A DNA stretch of 64,000 nucleotides from Streptomyces alanosinicus (GCF_014650595.1 NZ_BMVG01000012.1:124001-188000); one strand, 5' to 3'. Positions 8,547-17,826 are shown, counted from the stretch's first letter. Notes: a model not told the origin generated them from the letters alone. Numbers and translations are program-made.

Positions 8547-10094
8547 GTGACGACCTCTCAGCTGCTTCAGAAACCGAAACCGGGCATGCCCCGCCGGGAG
8601 GGACATCCCGGCATCGCACTCGCCGTCATCGCGGCCTGCCAACTCATGGTGGTACTCGACGCGACGATTGTGAACATCGCACTCCCGCACATTCAAGACG
8701 CTCTCAAATTCAGTACCACGGACCTGACTTGGGTGGTCAGCGCCTACACGCTCACCTTCGGCGGGCTGCTGCTGCTCGGCGCGCGGGCCGGTGACATCCT
8801 CGGCCGTCGCCGCGTGTTCATGGCCGGCATCCTGCTGTTCACCTTCGCCTCGCTGCTGGGCGGGCTCGCCCAGGAGCCCTGGCAGCTGCTGGCCGCACGG
8901 GCCCTGCAGGGCGTGGGGGGCGCGATAGCCTCGCCCACGGCGCTGGCACTGATCACCACGACGTTCCCCGAAGGCCCGGAACGCAACCGGGCCTTCGGCG
9001 TGTTCGCCGCCGTGTCCGCGGGCGGTGGCGCCATCGGCCTGCTGGCGGGCGGCATGCTCACCGACTGGCTCGACTGGCGATGGGTGCTGTTCGTCAATGT
9101 GCCCATCGGTGTGCTGATCGCGTCGCTCGCGCCGCTGTACATCAGCGAGTCCGAGCGGCATCCGGGACGCTTCGACATCGCGGGGGCGCTCACCTCGACG
9201 GCCGGCATGGCCTCGCTGGTCTACGGATTCATCCGTGCCTCGGAGAACGGCTGGCGGGACGGCCTCACCCTCGGTTCGTTCGGCGCGGCGCTGATGCTGC
9301 TGATCGCCTTCGTGCTCACCGAGACGCGGGCGAAGGAGCCGATCACCCCGCTCAGAATGTTCGCGGACCGCAACCGCTGGGGCACGTACGTGATCATGCT
9401 GAGCCTCGCCGCGGCGATGTTCGGCATGTTCTTCTACATCGTGCTGTTCGTCCAGGACGTACTCGGCTACAGCGCCATCGAGGCCGGCCTGGCCTTCCTC
9501 CCCGTGACGGTGGCGATCGCGGTCGGCGCGGGCCTGTCGCAGCGCTTCCTTCCGGCGCTCGGCCCGAGGCCGTTCATGATGGCCGGCACCGGGCTCGTGG
9601 CGATCGGGCTGATCTGGCAGACCTTCATCCGGCCGGACAGCTCCTACCTCGGCGGGGTGCTCGGGCCGATGCTGGTGTTCGGCTTCGGCATGGGCCTGAA
9701 CTTCGTGACAGCCACCGTCACGGCGGTGTCCGGCGTCGCCTCGCACGAGGCGGGCGCGGCCTCCGGGCTCCTCAACGCCATGCAGCAGGTGGGCGGTTCG
9801 CTCGGGCTGTCCATCCTGACGACCGTGTTCGGCTCGGCCGCCAAGGACGAGGCGAAGAAACAGCTGCCGAAGTTCCTCACCGGCAGCTCGCCGGAGCAGA
9901 AGGCGCAGTTCGCCAAGACGCATCAGCTGCCCGCGCCCTGGGGGCACGAGGTGCTCGCCCACGGCATCTCCACCGCTTTTGTGCCGGCGGCGGCGATGGC
10001 CGGGGCCGCGTTCCTCACCGCCTTGCTGGTGATCCGGGTCCGCAAGAGCGATCTCGACTCGCTGTCCGGCGCGGCGGGGCCGGGCATCGGCTGA
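8547..10094 (+). CDS. MFS drug efflux transporter, DHA2 (EmrB/QacA) family
   Basis: 515 residues, integral inner-membrane proton antiporter with about 14 predicted membrane helices. Helix 1 carries MVVLDATIVNIALPHIQ (motif D1 of the 14-TM class), and the loop between helices 2 and 3 has the MFS motif A form GARAGDILGRRRVF. Motif C-like Gly-rich helix 5 (GGGAIGLLAGGMLTD) marks an antiporter. Start is GTG with GGGGGA upstream. Expression is probably controlled by the divergent TetR gene via the two shared operators. The substrate is unknown. Confidence 0.94.
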   Translation: MTTSQLLQKPKPGMPRREGHPGIALAVIAACQLMVVLDATIVNIALPHIQDALKFSTTDLTWVVSAYTLTFGGLLLLGARAGDILGRRRVFMAGILLFTFASLLGGLAQEPWQLLAARALQGVGGAIASPTALALITTTFPEGPERNRAFGVFAAVSAGGGAIGLLAGGMLTDWLDWRWVLFVNVPIGVLIASLAPLYISESERHPGRFDIAGALTSTAGMASLVYGFIRASENGWRDGLTLGSFGAALMLLIAFVLTETRAKEPITPLRMFADRNRWGTYVIMLSLAAAMFGMFFYIVLFVQDVLGYSAIEAGLAFLPVTVAIAVGAGLSQRFLPALGPRPFMMAGTGLVAIGLIWQTFIRPDSSYLGGVLGPMLVFGFGMGLNFVTATVTAVSGVASHEAGAASGLLNAMQQVGGSLGLSILTTVFGSAAKDEAKKQLPKFLTGSSPEQKAQFAKTHQLPAPWGHEVLAHGISTAFVPAAAMAGAAFLTALLVIRVRKSDLDSLSGAAGPGIG

Positions 10095-10501
10095 ATCCAC
10101 CCGCGCCGCGCAGAGCCGCGGCCGGCCGGACCACCACCCGGGGACGGGCAGCGCACGCGACGGCCCGGCCGGCCGCACCCACATCCGCACCACCAGCGCC
10201 ACCAGCACCCCCAGCACCCCCATGAGCACCAGAGCGCGCACCATCACCAGAACCGGCACCGCGCCTGCCATCGCCACACCCCCCTCCGGCCCTCCGACCG
10301 CTGCTCCACGACTCTCCGTCGATCCCGCCACCGAAGGCCACGACCTGCGGCGGTTACGGGAAGAACGGGCGGTGGTCACGGAGAGTTCCCAGCGGGCACG
10401 GAGAGTTTCAGGGTCGAAGAGGCCCGAACAGCCGGAGGGCAGGCGCCCAGACTCCGACCCCGCCCTCGATCCTCGCCCGCGGCCCTCGCCCCCGGGCTAT
10501 G
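10095..10501. other. Convergent intergenic region, no gene seen
   Basis: 407 bp between the MFS gene and the convergent ADP-ribosylglycohydrolase gene. It contains a short C/A-rich run of CACCAGCAC-type units near 10185-10225. The minus strand of that run reads as a hydrophobic peptide but within a frame that has no stop until deep into the antisense of the transporter, so no gene is called. Confidence 0.4.
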
Positions 10502-11407
10502 TCAGAGCCCCGTGGGCGCCCACTCCGGCAGTGCCTCGGTGCGTTCCGTCCACGCGGCGGGCGGGGCTCCCGCCTTGGCGGAGGCGAGCACGCCGCCCAC
10601 GATCGCGCAGGTCGTGTCCATGTCGCCGCCGACGCCGGCCGTCGTCCAGAAGGCCGTCTCGTAGTCACCGAGGCTGCGTGCGGCGGACCAGAGGGCGAAG
10701 GGAACGGTGTCGTGGGCGGTCGTACGCCGACCGCATCCCAGCACTGCCGCGACGGTGCCCGCGTCGGCGTAGTCGAGCATGTCGCGGGCCCGTCGAAGTC
10801 CCTGGCCGACCGCGCTCTTGGGCACCAGGGCGATGACCCCGTCGAGGAGCGCCTCCGGGCCGGGCGGGCCGTCCGGGGAGCCGGCCAGCGCCGCCGCGGC
10901 GGCCACGGCCATGGCGCCGACGACCGCCTCACGGTGCTGATGGGTGGGGTAGGCCGAGATCTCCGCCTGGTGAGTCGCCTGCTGGGGGTCGTCGGCGTAC
11001 CAGGCGCCCAGGGGGGCGATCCGCATCGCCGCTCCGTTGCCCCAGGATCCCCGTCCGTTGAACAGTCCGGCGGCCAGCTCACGCCAGTCCTCGCCCTCCC
11101 GGACGAGTCTCAGCAGGCGGTTGACCGCGGGGCCGTAGCCCCGGTCGAAGTCGTGGTGCTCGGCGAAGGAGCGGGCCAGGGCGTCCTGGTCGATGCGACG
11201 CCGGGCGGCGAGGACGGCGACCACGGAGCACGCCATCTCGGTGTCGTCCGTCCACTGCCACGGCCCCGCGGGCAGCTCGCGTCGCTTCAGCAGGGGGTGG
11301 TTCGCCGGTACGAAGAACTGGGAGCCCAGGGCGTCCCCCACGGCCAGTCCGCGCAGGCTCGCCAGGGCGCGCTCCAGGCGCCCGGAGGAAGAGGAGTCAG
11401 CGGTCAT
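10502..11407 (-). CDS. ADP-ribosylglycohydrolase family protein
   Basis: 301 residues of the DraG/ARH fold, which removes ADP-ribose from proteins, nucleic acids or small molecules. Both halves of the dinuclear magnesium site are visible: WTDDTEM near residues 51-57 and GGDMDTT near residues 253-259. Residues 15-25 (ASLRGLAVGDALGS) are the typical family start. It begins 12 bp after the histidine phosphatase gene on the same strand, so the two are probably one operon. The substrate is unknown. Confidence 0.92.
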   Translation of the reverse strand: MTADSSSSGRLERALASLRGLAVGDALGSQFFVPANHPLLKRRELPAGPWQWTDDTEMACSVVAVLAARRRIDQDALARSFAEHHDFDRGYGPAVNRLLRLVREGEDWRELAAGLFNGRGSWGNGAAMRIAPLGAWYADDPQQATHQAEISAYPTHQHREAVVGAMAVAAAAALAGSPDGPPGPEALLDGVIALVPKSAVGQGLRRARDMLDYADAGTVAAVLGCGRRTTAHDTVPFALWSAARSLGDYETAFWTTAGVGGDMDTTCAIVGGVLASAKAGAPPAAWTERTEALPEWAPTGL

Positions 11408-11419
11408 CGCTCTGCCACT

Positions 11420-12079
11420 CTATCCGTTCACCCAGTACGACAGCGGTTCCCGCCAGCGCTCGAAGGGCCGGTCCAGGGAGTACCTGCCGTCCTCGCCGAG
11501 TACGAGCATCCGCATCTCGGCGTTCCCGGGGTTCGACAGCGACTCGAATTCCGCGACCGTCCAGTGGAACCAGCGCATACAGAACAGCCGCATCGCCAGT
11601 CCGTGTGTCACCAGGAGGACGTTCGGCGGATGGTCCGGGTCCTCGAAGCTGCGGAACAGGCTCTCCAGGAAGCCGCCGACCCGGTCGTAGACATCGGCTC
11701 CGGACTCGCCCTGCGGGAACCGGAAGAAGAAGTGGCCGTACGCGTCGCGATAAGCCTTCTGCAGGCGCACGTCGTCGCGGTCCTGCCAGTTGCCCCAGTC
11801 CTGTTCACGCAGGCGGGGCTCCTCCCGGACACGTATGAGATCCGGGTCGAGATGGAACGCGCGGAGCGTCTCGTGGGTCCGGCGGTACGGGGAGACGTAC
11901 ACGCTCACCCGCTCGCGCCCGAAGAGCTCCCGCAGTTCCTTGCCGGTCTCCTCGGCCTGCCCCCAGCCGCGCTCGGTGAGCGCGAGTGCGTGGTCGGGCT
12001 CGCGCTCGTACACGGAGTCGTCGACGTTGCCCGTGGACTCGCCGTGCCGGACAAGGACGATGCGCCGTGGTCGTGCCAT
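11420..12079 (-). CDS. Histidine phosphatase (phosphoglycerate mutase-like) family protein
   Basis: 219 residues. The catalytic RHGES motif is at residues 11-15 (VLVRHGESTGN); the second conserved Arg is in VSPYRRTHET and the second catalytic His in VTHGLAMRL. The family covers phosphatases and mutases acting on phosphorylated sugars or other small molecules, and the substrate is not deducible. No Shine-Dalgarno; a TAGGGT box (12091-12086) ends 6 nt before the ATG, suggesting a leaderless transcript. Upstream partner of the ADP-ribosylglycohydrolase gene. Confidence 0.92.
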   Translation of the reverse strand: MARPRRIVLVRHGESTGNVDDSVYEREPDHALALTERGWGQAEETGKELRELFGRERVSVYVSPYRRTHETLRAFHLDPDLIRVREEPRLREQDWGNWQDRDDVRLQKAYRDAYGHFFFRFPQGESGADVYDRVGGFLESLFRSFEDPDHPPNVLLVTHGLAMRLFCMRWFHWTVAEFESLSNPGNAEMRMLVLGEDGRYSLDRPFERWREPLSYWVNG

Positions 12080-12276
12080 GCCAAAACCCTAGATCGAACG
12101 AGGCGGAGTCGAGGACTCGTACGGGCCCCATACGGCGTAGGTCACACGAAATCCCGCGTCGCGAGCCCCTCCCGGGCGCCGTGTGCGCACCTTCAGGGAG
12201 CGGGTTCGACCCTCCAAGCAGCGAGTTCGATATTCAAACTCACCCAATTCAAACTCACGAAGGGGGTGGTGCGGTC

Positions 12277-12882
12277 TCAGACCGTCCAGGACGGCTCCAT
12301 GTCCACGATGTCGCCGGAGAGCGCCGCGACGTCGGCCTCGGTCTGGGCGCGCAGTGCGAGTCGTTCCACCCGCTCGGTGCGGTATTTGCCGTGCTCGGCC
12401 GCCGACCGCCACATCGACAGGACCAGGAACTCCTGCTCGGGCGCCTCCCCGAACATGCCGCGGATCATGCCGGGCGAACCGGCCATCGCGGGGTTCCACA
12501 CCTTCTCCTGCATGAGGGTGAAGTGCTCGACGCGCTCCTCGTGGATCCGGCACAGGGCCACGCGGATCAGATCGGCGTCGGTGAACCGCGGTTCGAAGCC
12601 CGTCTTCACATCGAAGCGGTACTCGAACAGCTTGACCTGCGCGTCCTTGAACGTGCCGGCCTGGGCGGACGCCAGGCGGTCGTGCGAGCGGGCCATGAAG
12701 GAGTCGTAGAAGGCGCGGCTCTCCCAGAAGGCGAAGATGTGCGCCACTCCCGGCCGCTGCCGGCTCCAGCCACCGCCCTGTCCCCGAAACCCCGGCTCCC
12801 CCAGAAGCCCCGCCCATTTCCGCTGCCCGCGCTCGAAGCCGCGGCGGTCCACCACGGCGCAGCGAATCCACTTGACCAGCAC
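12277..12882 (-). CDS. DUF4937/YdbC-like protein
   Basis: 201 residues, GTG start. The sequence contains FERGQRKWAGLLGEPGF near the N-terminus and then VAHIFAFWESRAFYDSFMARSHD, a pattern typical of the YdbC/DUF4937 group with an antibiotic-biosynthesis-monooxygenase-like dimeric barrel. A second similar half follows (EFLVLSMWRSAAEHGKYRTERVERL). No catalytic residues can be named. It is transcribed alone on the minus strand, divergent from terD. The 197 bp downstream contain only short direct repeats such as TTCAAACTCAC (two copies near 12234-12257). Confidence 0.75.
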   Translation of the reverse strand: MLVKWIRCAVVDRRGFERGQRKWAGLLGEPGFRGQGGGWSRQRPGVAHIFAFWESRAFYDSFMARSHDRLASAQAGTFKDAQVKLFEYRFDVKTGFEPRFTDADLIRVALCRIHEERVEHFTLMQEKVWNPAMAGSPGMIRGMFGEAPEQEFLVLSMWRSAAEHGKYRTERVERLALRAQTEADVAALSGDIVDMEPSWTV

Positions 12883-13035
12883 CGCGCCATCGTAAGGCCA
12901 CCTGGCGTGGCGTCGGTCACGCTCCGGCGGAGATCACCCGCGCGTACGCCCCCGCACGCGTGGCACGATGGACAAGATATCCCGGCTCCATGGGAGTTGA
13001 GGGCGAGGCAACCACCAGGGGGAAGGGGAAGCCCG

Positions 13036-13563
13036 TTGACCGGCTTCAGCAAAGGAATGGACAAGGTCGAGGTCGCGCTGAAGTGGGACCCCAGCCCGGC
13101 GGGCCAGCCGCCGACCGATCTCGACATCGTCGCCGCTACGTTCGTCTCGGATGACGCGTACGGCGAGCCGGCCTACGTGGTGCACTTCGACAGCCGGTCA
13201 CCGGACGGCACGATCTTCCTCAACCGCGACAGCACGGACGGCAGGGGTTTCGGCTGGGACGAGGTTATGTCCCTGGAACTGGGCCGGCTCGACGCCCGGT
13301 ACGCGCGCGTGCTGGTCGGTGTCGTCATCCAACAGCGGACCGGACACAAGACGTTCTCCCAGGTGCTGAATCCGGCCATGCGCGTCCGGGAGCGCTACAC
13401 CGTGCTCGCCGAGGACGACTTCGGCTCGGTGCCCGGGGCGACGGCGGCCACGATCGCCGAGTTCGCGCGGGACGCCGCCGGGGAGTGGCTGTTCCGTCCC
13501 GGGGTGCACGGCTTCGAGGAGGACCCGGCGACCTTCACCCGGGTCATGGGCAGGGCTCGGTAG
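13036..13563 (+). CDS. TerD-family protein
   Basis: 175 residues, calcium-binding TerD fold associated with tellurite resistance and stress responses in Streptomyces. Typical elements: MDKVEVALKWDPSP near the N-terminus, DLDIVAATFV, VVHFDSRSPDG and GWDEVMSLELGRLD. Start is TTG, 5 nt after a GGGGAAG Shine-Dalgarno; the internal ATG at residue 8 has no usable spacing. Single-gene unit rather than a ter cluster, so its exact role is open. It ends ahead of a strong bidirectional terminator shared with nrdJ. Confidence 0.85.
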   Translation: MTGFSKGMDKVEVALKWDPSPAGQPPTDLDIVAATFVSDDAYGEPAYVVHFDSRSPDGTIFLNRDSTDGRGFGWDEVMSLELGRLDARYARVLVGVVIQQRTGHKTFSQVLNPAMRVRERYTVLAEDDFGSVPGATAATIAEFARDAAGEWLFRPGVHGFEEDPATFTRVMGRAR

Positions 13564-13570
13564 CGGCGTC

Positions 13571-13615
13571 CCGGGCAGGACCCGGCAGAGGCAACCGGGC
13601 AGGACCCGGCAAAGG
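13571..13615. repeat. 24-bp-period direct repeat behind terD
   Basis: CCGGGCAGGACCCGGCAGAGG at 13571-13591 recurs at 13595-13615 with a single difference. It lies immediately before the terminator hairpin. No function is evident. Confidence 0.7.
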
Positions 13616-13650
13616 TAAGGGGCGCCGACCAAAGTCGGCGCCCCTTACCT
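13613..13650. terminator. Bidirectional terminator between terD and nrdJ
   Basis: A perfect 17-bp stem (13613-13629 with 13634-13650) closes a 4-nt loop. Being fully symmetrical it can terminate both convergent transcripts. Confidence 0.88.
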
Positions 13651-13671
13651 CACTTCAGTGATGTCGGGTCA

Positions 13672-16575
13672 TCAGCTGCAGCCGCTGGTGGAGCCGCAGC
13701 CCTCGCAGATGTAGCAGGAACCGGCCCGCTGCATCTTTGTACCGCAGGAGAAGCACAGCGGGGCGTCGGCCTGGATGCCCAGCTGCATCTCCACCAGCTC
13801 GGCACTGGTGTGGGCCTGCTTCGGGGCCGACTTGACCGCCTCGGACTCGGCCTTCGGCGCGGCGACCGCCTTCAGCTCCTGGGCACGCGGGGCCGACTGG
13901 GCCAGGCCCTCGACGTCGACGTCATCGATGGCCTGCTCGTAGGAACCGGTCTCCAGGTGCCGCTGGCGCTCCTCGGCGGAGTGGATGCCGAGCGCGGAGC
14001 GGGTCTCGAAGGGCAGGAAGTCCAGCGCCAGGCGGCGGAAGATGTAGTCGACGATCGACTGCGCCATCCGCACGTCCGGGTCGTCCGTCATACCGGCCGG
14101 CTCGAAGCGCATGTTGGTGAACTTGGAGACGTACGTCTCCAGCGGCACGCCGTACTGGAGGCCGACGGAGACCGCGATGGAGAAGGCGTCCATCATGCCC
14201 GCGAGGGTCGAGCCCTGCTTGGACATCTTCAGGAAGACCTCGCCGAGACCGTCGTCCGGGTAGGAGTTGGCAGTCATGTAGCCCTCGGCGCCGCCGACGG
14301 TGAAGGACGTGGTGATCCCCGGGCGGCCCTTGGGCAGACGCTTGCGGACCGGGCGGTACTCGACGACCTTCTCGACCGCGGTACGGATCGTGTCCTCGGC
14401 CTTCTCCGCGATCTCGGCCTTCTCGGCCGCCTTGTCGTCCTTCTTCTTGGCGGAAAGGGGCTGGCCGACCTTGCAGTTGTCGCGGTAGATCGCGAGCGCC
14501 TTGACGCCGAGCTTCCAGGCCTCGAAGTAGATCTCCTCGACCTCCTCGACGGTCGCCGTCTCCGGCATGTTGACCGTCTTGGAGATGGCGCCGGAGATCC
14601 ACGGCTGGATCGCGGCCATCATGCGGACGTGGCCCATCGGGGAGATGGCGCGCTCGCCCATGGCGCAGTCGAAGACCTCGTAGTGCTCGTGCTTGAGGCT
14701 CGGGGCGTCGATCACATTGCCGTGCTCGGCGATGTGGGCGACGATCGCCTCGATCTGCTCCTCCTGGTAGCCCAGGCGGCGCAGGGCCTGCGGGACGGTG
14801 CCGTTGACGATCTGCATCGAGCCGCCGCCGACCAGCTTCTTGAACTTCACGAGCGCCAGGTCGGGCTCGACACCGGTGGTGTCGCAGGACATCGCGAGGC
14901 CGATGGTGCCGGTCGGGGCGAGAACGGACGCCTGGGAGTTGCGGAAACCGTTCTTCTCGCCGAGACGCACCACGTCCTGCCAGGCCTCCGTGGCGGCGGC
15001 CCACACCGGGGTGTCCAGGTCGTCCATGCGGACGGCCACGCCGTTGGCGTCGGCGTGCTGCTTCATGACGCGCTGGTGGGCGTCGGCGTTGCGGGCGTAG
15101 CCGTCGTACGTGCCGACGACCGAGGCCAGCTCGGCGGAGCGGCGGTAGGCCGTACCCGTCATCAGGGAGGTGATGGCGCCGGCGAGGGCGCGGCCGCCGT
15201 CGGAGTCGTAGGCGTGGCCGGTGGCCATCAGCAGGGCGCCGAGGTTGGCGTAGCCGATGCCGAGCTGGCGGAACGCGCGCGTGTTCTCGCCGATCTTCTG
15301 CGTCGGGAAGTCCGCGAAGCAGATCGAGATGTCCATCGCGGTGATGACCAGCTCGACGACCTTCTGGAAGCGCTCGGTCTCGAAGGACTGGTTGCCCTTG
15401 CTGTCGTCCTTCAGGAACTTCATCAGGTTCAGCGAGGCCAGGTTGCAGGACGTGTTGTCCAGGTGCATGTACTCGCTGCACGGGTTCGACGCGGTGATCC
15501 GGCCGGACTCGGGGCAGGTGTGCCAGTTGTTGATCATGTCGTCGTACTGGATGCCCGGGTCGGCGCAGGCCCAGGCCGCCTCGGCGATCTTGCGGAAGAG
15601 CGACTTGGCGTCGACCTCCTCAAGGACCTCACCGGTCATCCGGGCGCGCAGGCCGAAGTTGCCGCCGTCCTCGACCGCCTTCATGAACTCGTCGTTCACA
15701 CGGACCGAGTTGTTGGCGTTCTGGTACTGGACGGAGGTGATGTCGTCGCCGCCCAGGTCCATGTCGAAGCCCGCGTCGCGCAGGACGCGGATCTTCTCCT
15801 CCTCCTTGACCTTGGTCTCGATGAAGTCCTCGATGTCGGGGTGATCGACGTCGAGCACGACCATCTTGGCGGCGCGGCGGGTGGCGCCGCCGGACTTGAT
15901 GGTGCCGGCGGAGGCGTCGGCGCCGCGCATGAAGGAGACCGGGCCGGAGGCGTTGCCGCCGGAGGAGAGAAGCTCCTTGGAGGAGCGGATGCGGGAGAGG
16001 TTCAGGCCGGCGCCGGAGCCGCCCTTGAAGATCATGCCCTCTTCCTTGTACCAGTCGAGGATCGACTCCATGGAGTCGTCGACGGACAGGATGAAGCAGG
16101 CGGAGACCTGCTGGGGCTGCGCGGTGCCCACGTTGAACCACACAGGGCTGTTGAAGCTGAAGATCTGGTGCAGGAGGGCGTACGCCAGCTCGTGCTCGAA
16201 GATCTCGGCGTCGGCGGGCGAGGAGAAGTACTTGTGGTCCTCACCGGCCTTCCGGTACGTCTTCACGATGCGGTCGATCAGCTGCTTGAGGCTGGTCTCG
16301 CGCTGCGGGGTGCCGACGGCACCGCGGAAGTACTTGCTGGTGACGATGTTGACCGCGTTCACCGACCAGAAGTCGGGGAACTCGACGCCACGCTGCTCGA
16401 AGTTGACCGAGCCGTCGCGCCAGTTGGTCATGACGACGTCACGGCTCACCCATTCCACCTCGTCGTACGGGTGCACGCCGGGGGTGGTGTGGATGCGCTC
16501 GATACGCAGTCCCTTGGTGGCCTTGGTGCCCTTGGCTCGGGAACCTCGTGCCGGACCGCTCGCCGTCTCTGTCAT
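13672..16575 (-). CDS. nrdJ: Adenosylcobalamin-dependent (class II) ribonucleoside-diphosphate reductase
   Basis: 967 residues, reduces ribonucleotides to deoxyribonucleotides with coenzyme B12 as radical source, oxygen-independently. Conserved reductase segments are visible: ACFILSVDD with the first active-site Cys near 165-175, SNPCSEYMHLDNTSCNLASLNL near 400, and APTGTIGLAMSCDTTGVEP near 600. The C-terminus carries a CxxC...CxxCxxC zinc/redox tail (CFSCG...CYICEGCG), usual for the long actinobacterial form. Start is ATG with AGGGAGG upstream. It lies 164 bp downstream of nrdR on the same strand. No B12 riboswitch was recognised in front of it. Confidence 0.96.
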   Translation of the reverse strand: MTETASGPARGSRAKGTKATKGLRIERIHTTPGVHPYDEVEWVSRDVVMTNWRDGSVNFEQRGVEFPDFWSVNAVNIVTSKYFRGAVGTPQRETSLKQLIDRIVKTYRKAGEDHKYFSSPADAEIFEHELAYALLHQIFSFNSPVWFNVGTAQPQQVSACFILSVDDSMESILDWYKEEGMIFKGGSGAGLNLSRIRSSKELLSSGGNASGPVSFMRGADASAGTIKSGGATRRAAKMVVLDVDHPDIEDFIETKVKEEEKIRVLRDAGFDMDLGGDDITSVQYQNANNSVRVNDEFMKAVEDGGNFGLRARMTGEVLEEVDAKSLFRKIAEAAWACADPGIQYDDMINNWHTCPESGRITASNPCSEYMHLDNTSCNLASLNLMKFLKDDSKGNQSFETERFQKVVELVITAMDISICFADFPTQKIGENTRAFRQLGIGYANLGALLMATGHAYDSDGGRALAGAITSLMTGTAYRRSAELASVVGTYDGYARNADAHQRVMKQHADANGVAVRMDDLDTPVWAAATEAWQDVVRLGEKNGFRNSQASVLAPTGTIGLAMSCDTTGVEPDLALVKFKKLVGGGSMQIVNGTVPQALRRLGYQEEQIEAIVAHIAEHGNVIDAPSLKHEHYEVFDCAMGERAISPMGHVRMMAAIQPWISGAISKTVNMPETATVEEVEEIYFEAWKLGVKALAIYRDNCKVGQPLSAKKKDDKAAEKAEIAEKAEDTIRTAVEKVVEYRPVRKRLPKGRPGITTSFTVGGAEGYMTANSYPDDGLGEVFLKMSKQGSTLAGMMDAFSIAVSVGLQYGVPLETYVSKFTNMRFEPAGMTDDPDVRMAQSIVDYIFRRLALDFLPFETRSALGIHSAEERQRHLETGSYEQAIDDVDVEGLAQSAPRAQELKAVAAPKAESEAVKSAPKQAHTSAELVEMQLGIQADAPLCFSCGTKMQRAGSCYICEGCGSTSGCS

Positions 16576-16739
16576 GCCGCCTCCCTCTACGGGCAAAAAC
16601 GCCCTGAAGTGCCCCGTTTGTTCCCGTGGCACGGTGTTCTGTCTTGTGTTGCGGACACCCTCAGCTGCCGCCCGCAACAGGTCTTGGTCGCCGCCTTCCG
16701 GCCGGAACCCGGTCCTCCTACCGGTTTCCGGCCCACCGG

Positions 16740-17291
16740 TCAGTCGGCGGCGTGGGCGGGCACAGGGACCTCGGTGGTCCCGCCGGGCCCGCGTTCGTCT
16801 TCCCGGCTCCCCGCTCCCGCGTCTTCCTCGTCCGCGACAGGGCCCCGCGTCGCCTCCCTCAGCTCCGCGATGGCGGCCTCGAAGTCCTCGAGCGAGTCGA
16901 ACGCCCGGTAGACGGAGGCGAATCGCAGATAGGCGACGAGGTCGAGCTCCTGCAACGGGCCGAGTATGGCCAGCCCCACGTCATGGGTGGACAGCTCGGC
17001 GCTTCCGGTGGCCCGCAGCGCCTCCTCGACCCGCTGGCCGAGCTGGGCGAGGGCGTCCTCGGTGACAGGCCGCCCCTGGCATGCCTTGCGCACACCGTTG
17101 ATGACCTTGGTACGGCTGAAAGGCTCGGTGACCCCGGACCGCTTGATCACCATGAGCGAGCAGGTCTCCACGGTCGTGAAACGACGGGAGCAGTCGGGGC
17201 ACTGGCGGCGTCTGCGGATCGACGTGCCGTCGTCGGTCGTACGACTGTCGACCACGCGGCTGTCGGGGTGCCTGCAGAAGGGGCAGTGCAT
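16740..17291 (-). CDS. nrdR: Transcriptional repressor NrdR
   Basis: 183 residues. The N-terminal zinc ribbon uses C3, C6, C31 and C34 (MHCPFC...QCPDC); the following ATP-cone domain (about 48-138) binds ATP/dATP and lets the protein sense nucleotide levels. It represses ribonucleotide reductase genes. A Gly/Asp/Glu-rich C-terminal tail of about 35 residues follows. Start is the ATG 10 nt after AGGAGG, not the TTG three codons earlier. First gene of the nrdR-nrdJ operon, with two candidate NrdR boxes upstream. Confidence 0.96.
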   Translation of the reverse strand: MHCPFCRHPDSRVVDSRTTDDGTSIRRRRQCPDCSRRFTTVETCSLMVIKRSGVTEPFSRTKVINGVRKACQGRPVTEDALAQLGQRVEEALRATGSAELSTHDVGLAILGPLQELDLVAYLRFASVYRAFDSLEDFEAAIAELREATRGPVADEEDAGAGSREDERGPGGTTEVPVPAHAAD

Positions 17292-17361
17292 GATCTCCAA
17301 CCCTCCTCTACAGCAGACTCAACAACCTCACCGGACCCACGGGCCCCGCGAAGCAGCCCTA

Positions 17362-17445
17362 AGCATAGGCGATCGCGGAGCCTCATCAGACCCGGGGGAC
17401 CACAACTTCTGGGCTGCTGTAGCCATCCAACCACTAGATGTAGGG
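17362..17445 (-). promoter_or_regulatory. nrdRJ promoter with two NrdR boxes
   Basis: Two similar 16-bp elements are seen on the + strand, ACCACAACTTCTGGGC (17399-17414) and ACCACTAGATGTAGGG (17430-17445), spaced exactly 31 bp start to start, the spacing known for paired NrdR boxes. Downstream on the minus strand lies TATGCT (17367-17362) as a -10 candidate. The 5' untranslated part would then be about 65 nt. Confidence 0.65.
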
Positions 17446-17784
17446 ATTGGCCCATACACCCAGGCAGTCACGCGTGTCGCAACGGAACGGCGGCGAACAC
17501 CCGGCACATGGGCGACCCTTGCGGGGACACGCGGGCACAGAGCCGTACCTCTGTGGCGCTTACGGAGATACCGTGGGCGCCGCACGGAGGACACGTGGGA
17601 CTCCGGCACAGAAGGCGCCCGGAGCCCGGACCAGCGGATTCCGGATGGCAGACTGGGGTGACGACTCACGAGGTCGGCGACCCCGGCGGTGAAGGGTACA
17701 ACAATGGGCGCTTTTGTCCGCCAGGTGGGGCGTTAGCAATACACCCAGACACATGATCGCGTCAGGTGAATCGCACTTTTTCAC
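17446..17784. other. nrdR-lexA divergent spacer
   Basis: Between the NrdR boxes and the lexA SOS box there is no gene with acceptable composition. No riboswitch-like fold was recognised by eye. The AT content rises toward 17700-17780, consistent with promoter DNA. Confidence 0.4.
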
Positions 17785-17826
17785 TCGAACGTGTGTTTGG
17801 CGCAACCTTTCGAAAGCAACTACCGT
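17785..17826 (+). promoter_or_regulatory. lexA SOS box and promoter
   Basis: TCGAAC-GTGT-GTTTGG (17785-17800) matches the actinobacterial LexA site TCGAAC-N4-GTTCGA at 10 of 12 arm positions. It overlaps a -35 candidate TTGGCG (17797-17802), which is 18 bp from TACCGT (17821-17826). LexA binding here would block RNA polymerase, giving autorepression. Confidence 0.8.

Noticed and set aside
7911..10379. 822-codon minus-strand frame with a hydrophobic N-terminal stretch
   Set aside because: It runs through the antisense of the MFS transporter and into the TetR gene; the hydrophobic part comes from a short C/A-rich repeat.
12195..12260. tRNA-like GGTTCGACC and attachment-site-like repeats
   Set aside because: No cloverleaf could be built around the TPsiC-like sequence; only short direct repeats, no integrase nearby.
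13810..16911. 1,033-codon + strand frame
   Set aside because: Antisense of nrdJ; Leu/Val/Gly/Asp-rich with no domain.
16576..17291. B12 riboswitch for nrdJ
   Set aside because: No B12-box-like conserved segment was seen in the nrdR upstream region or the nrdR-nrdJ gap.
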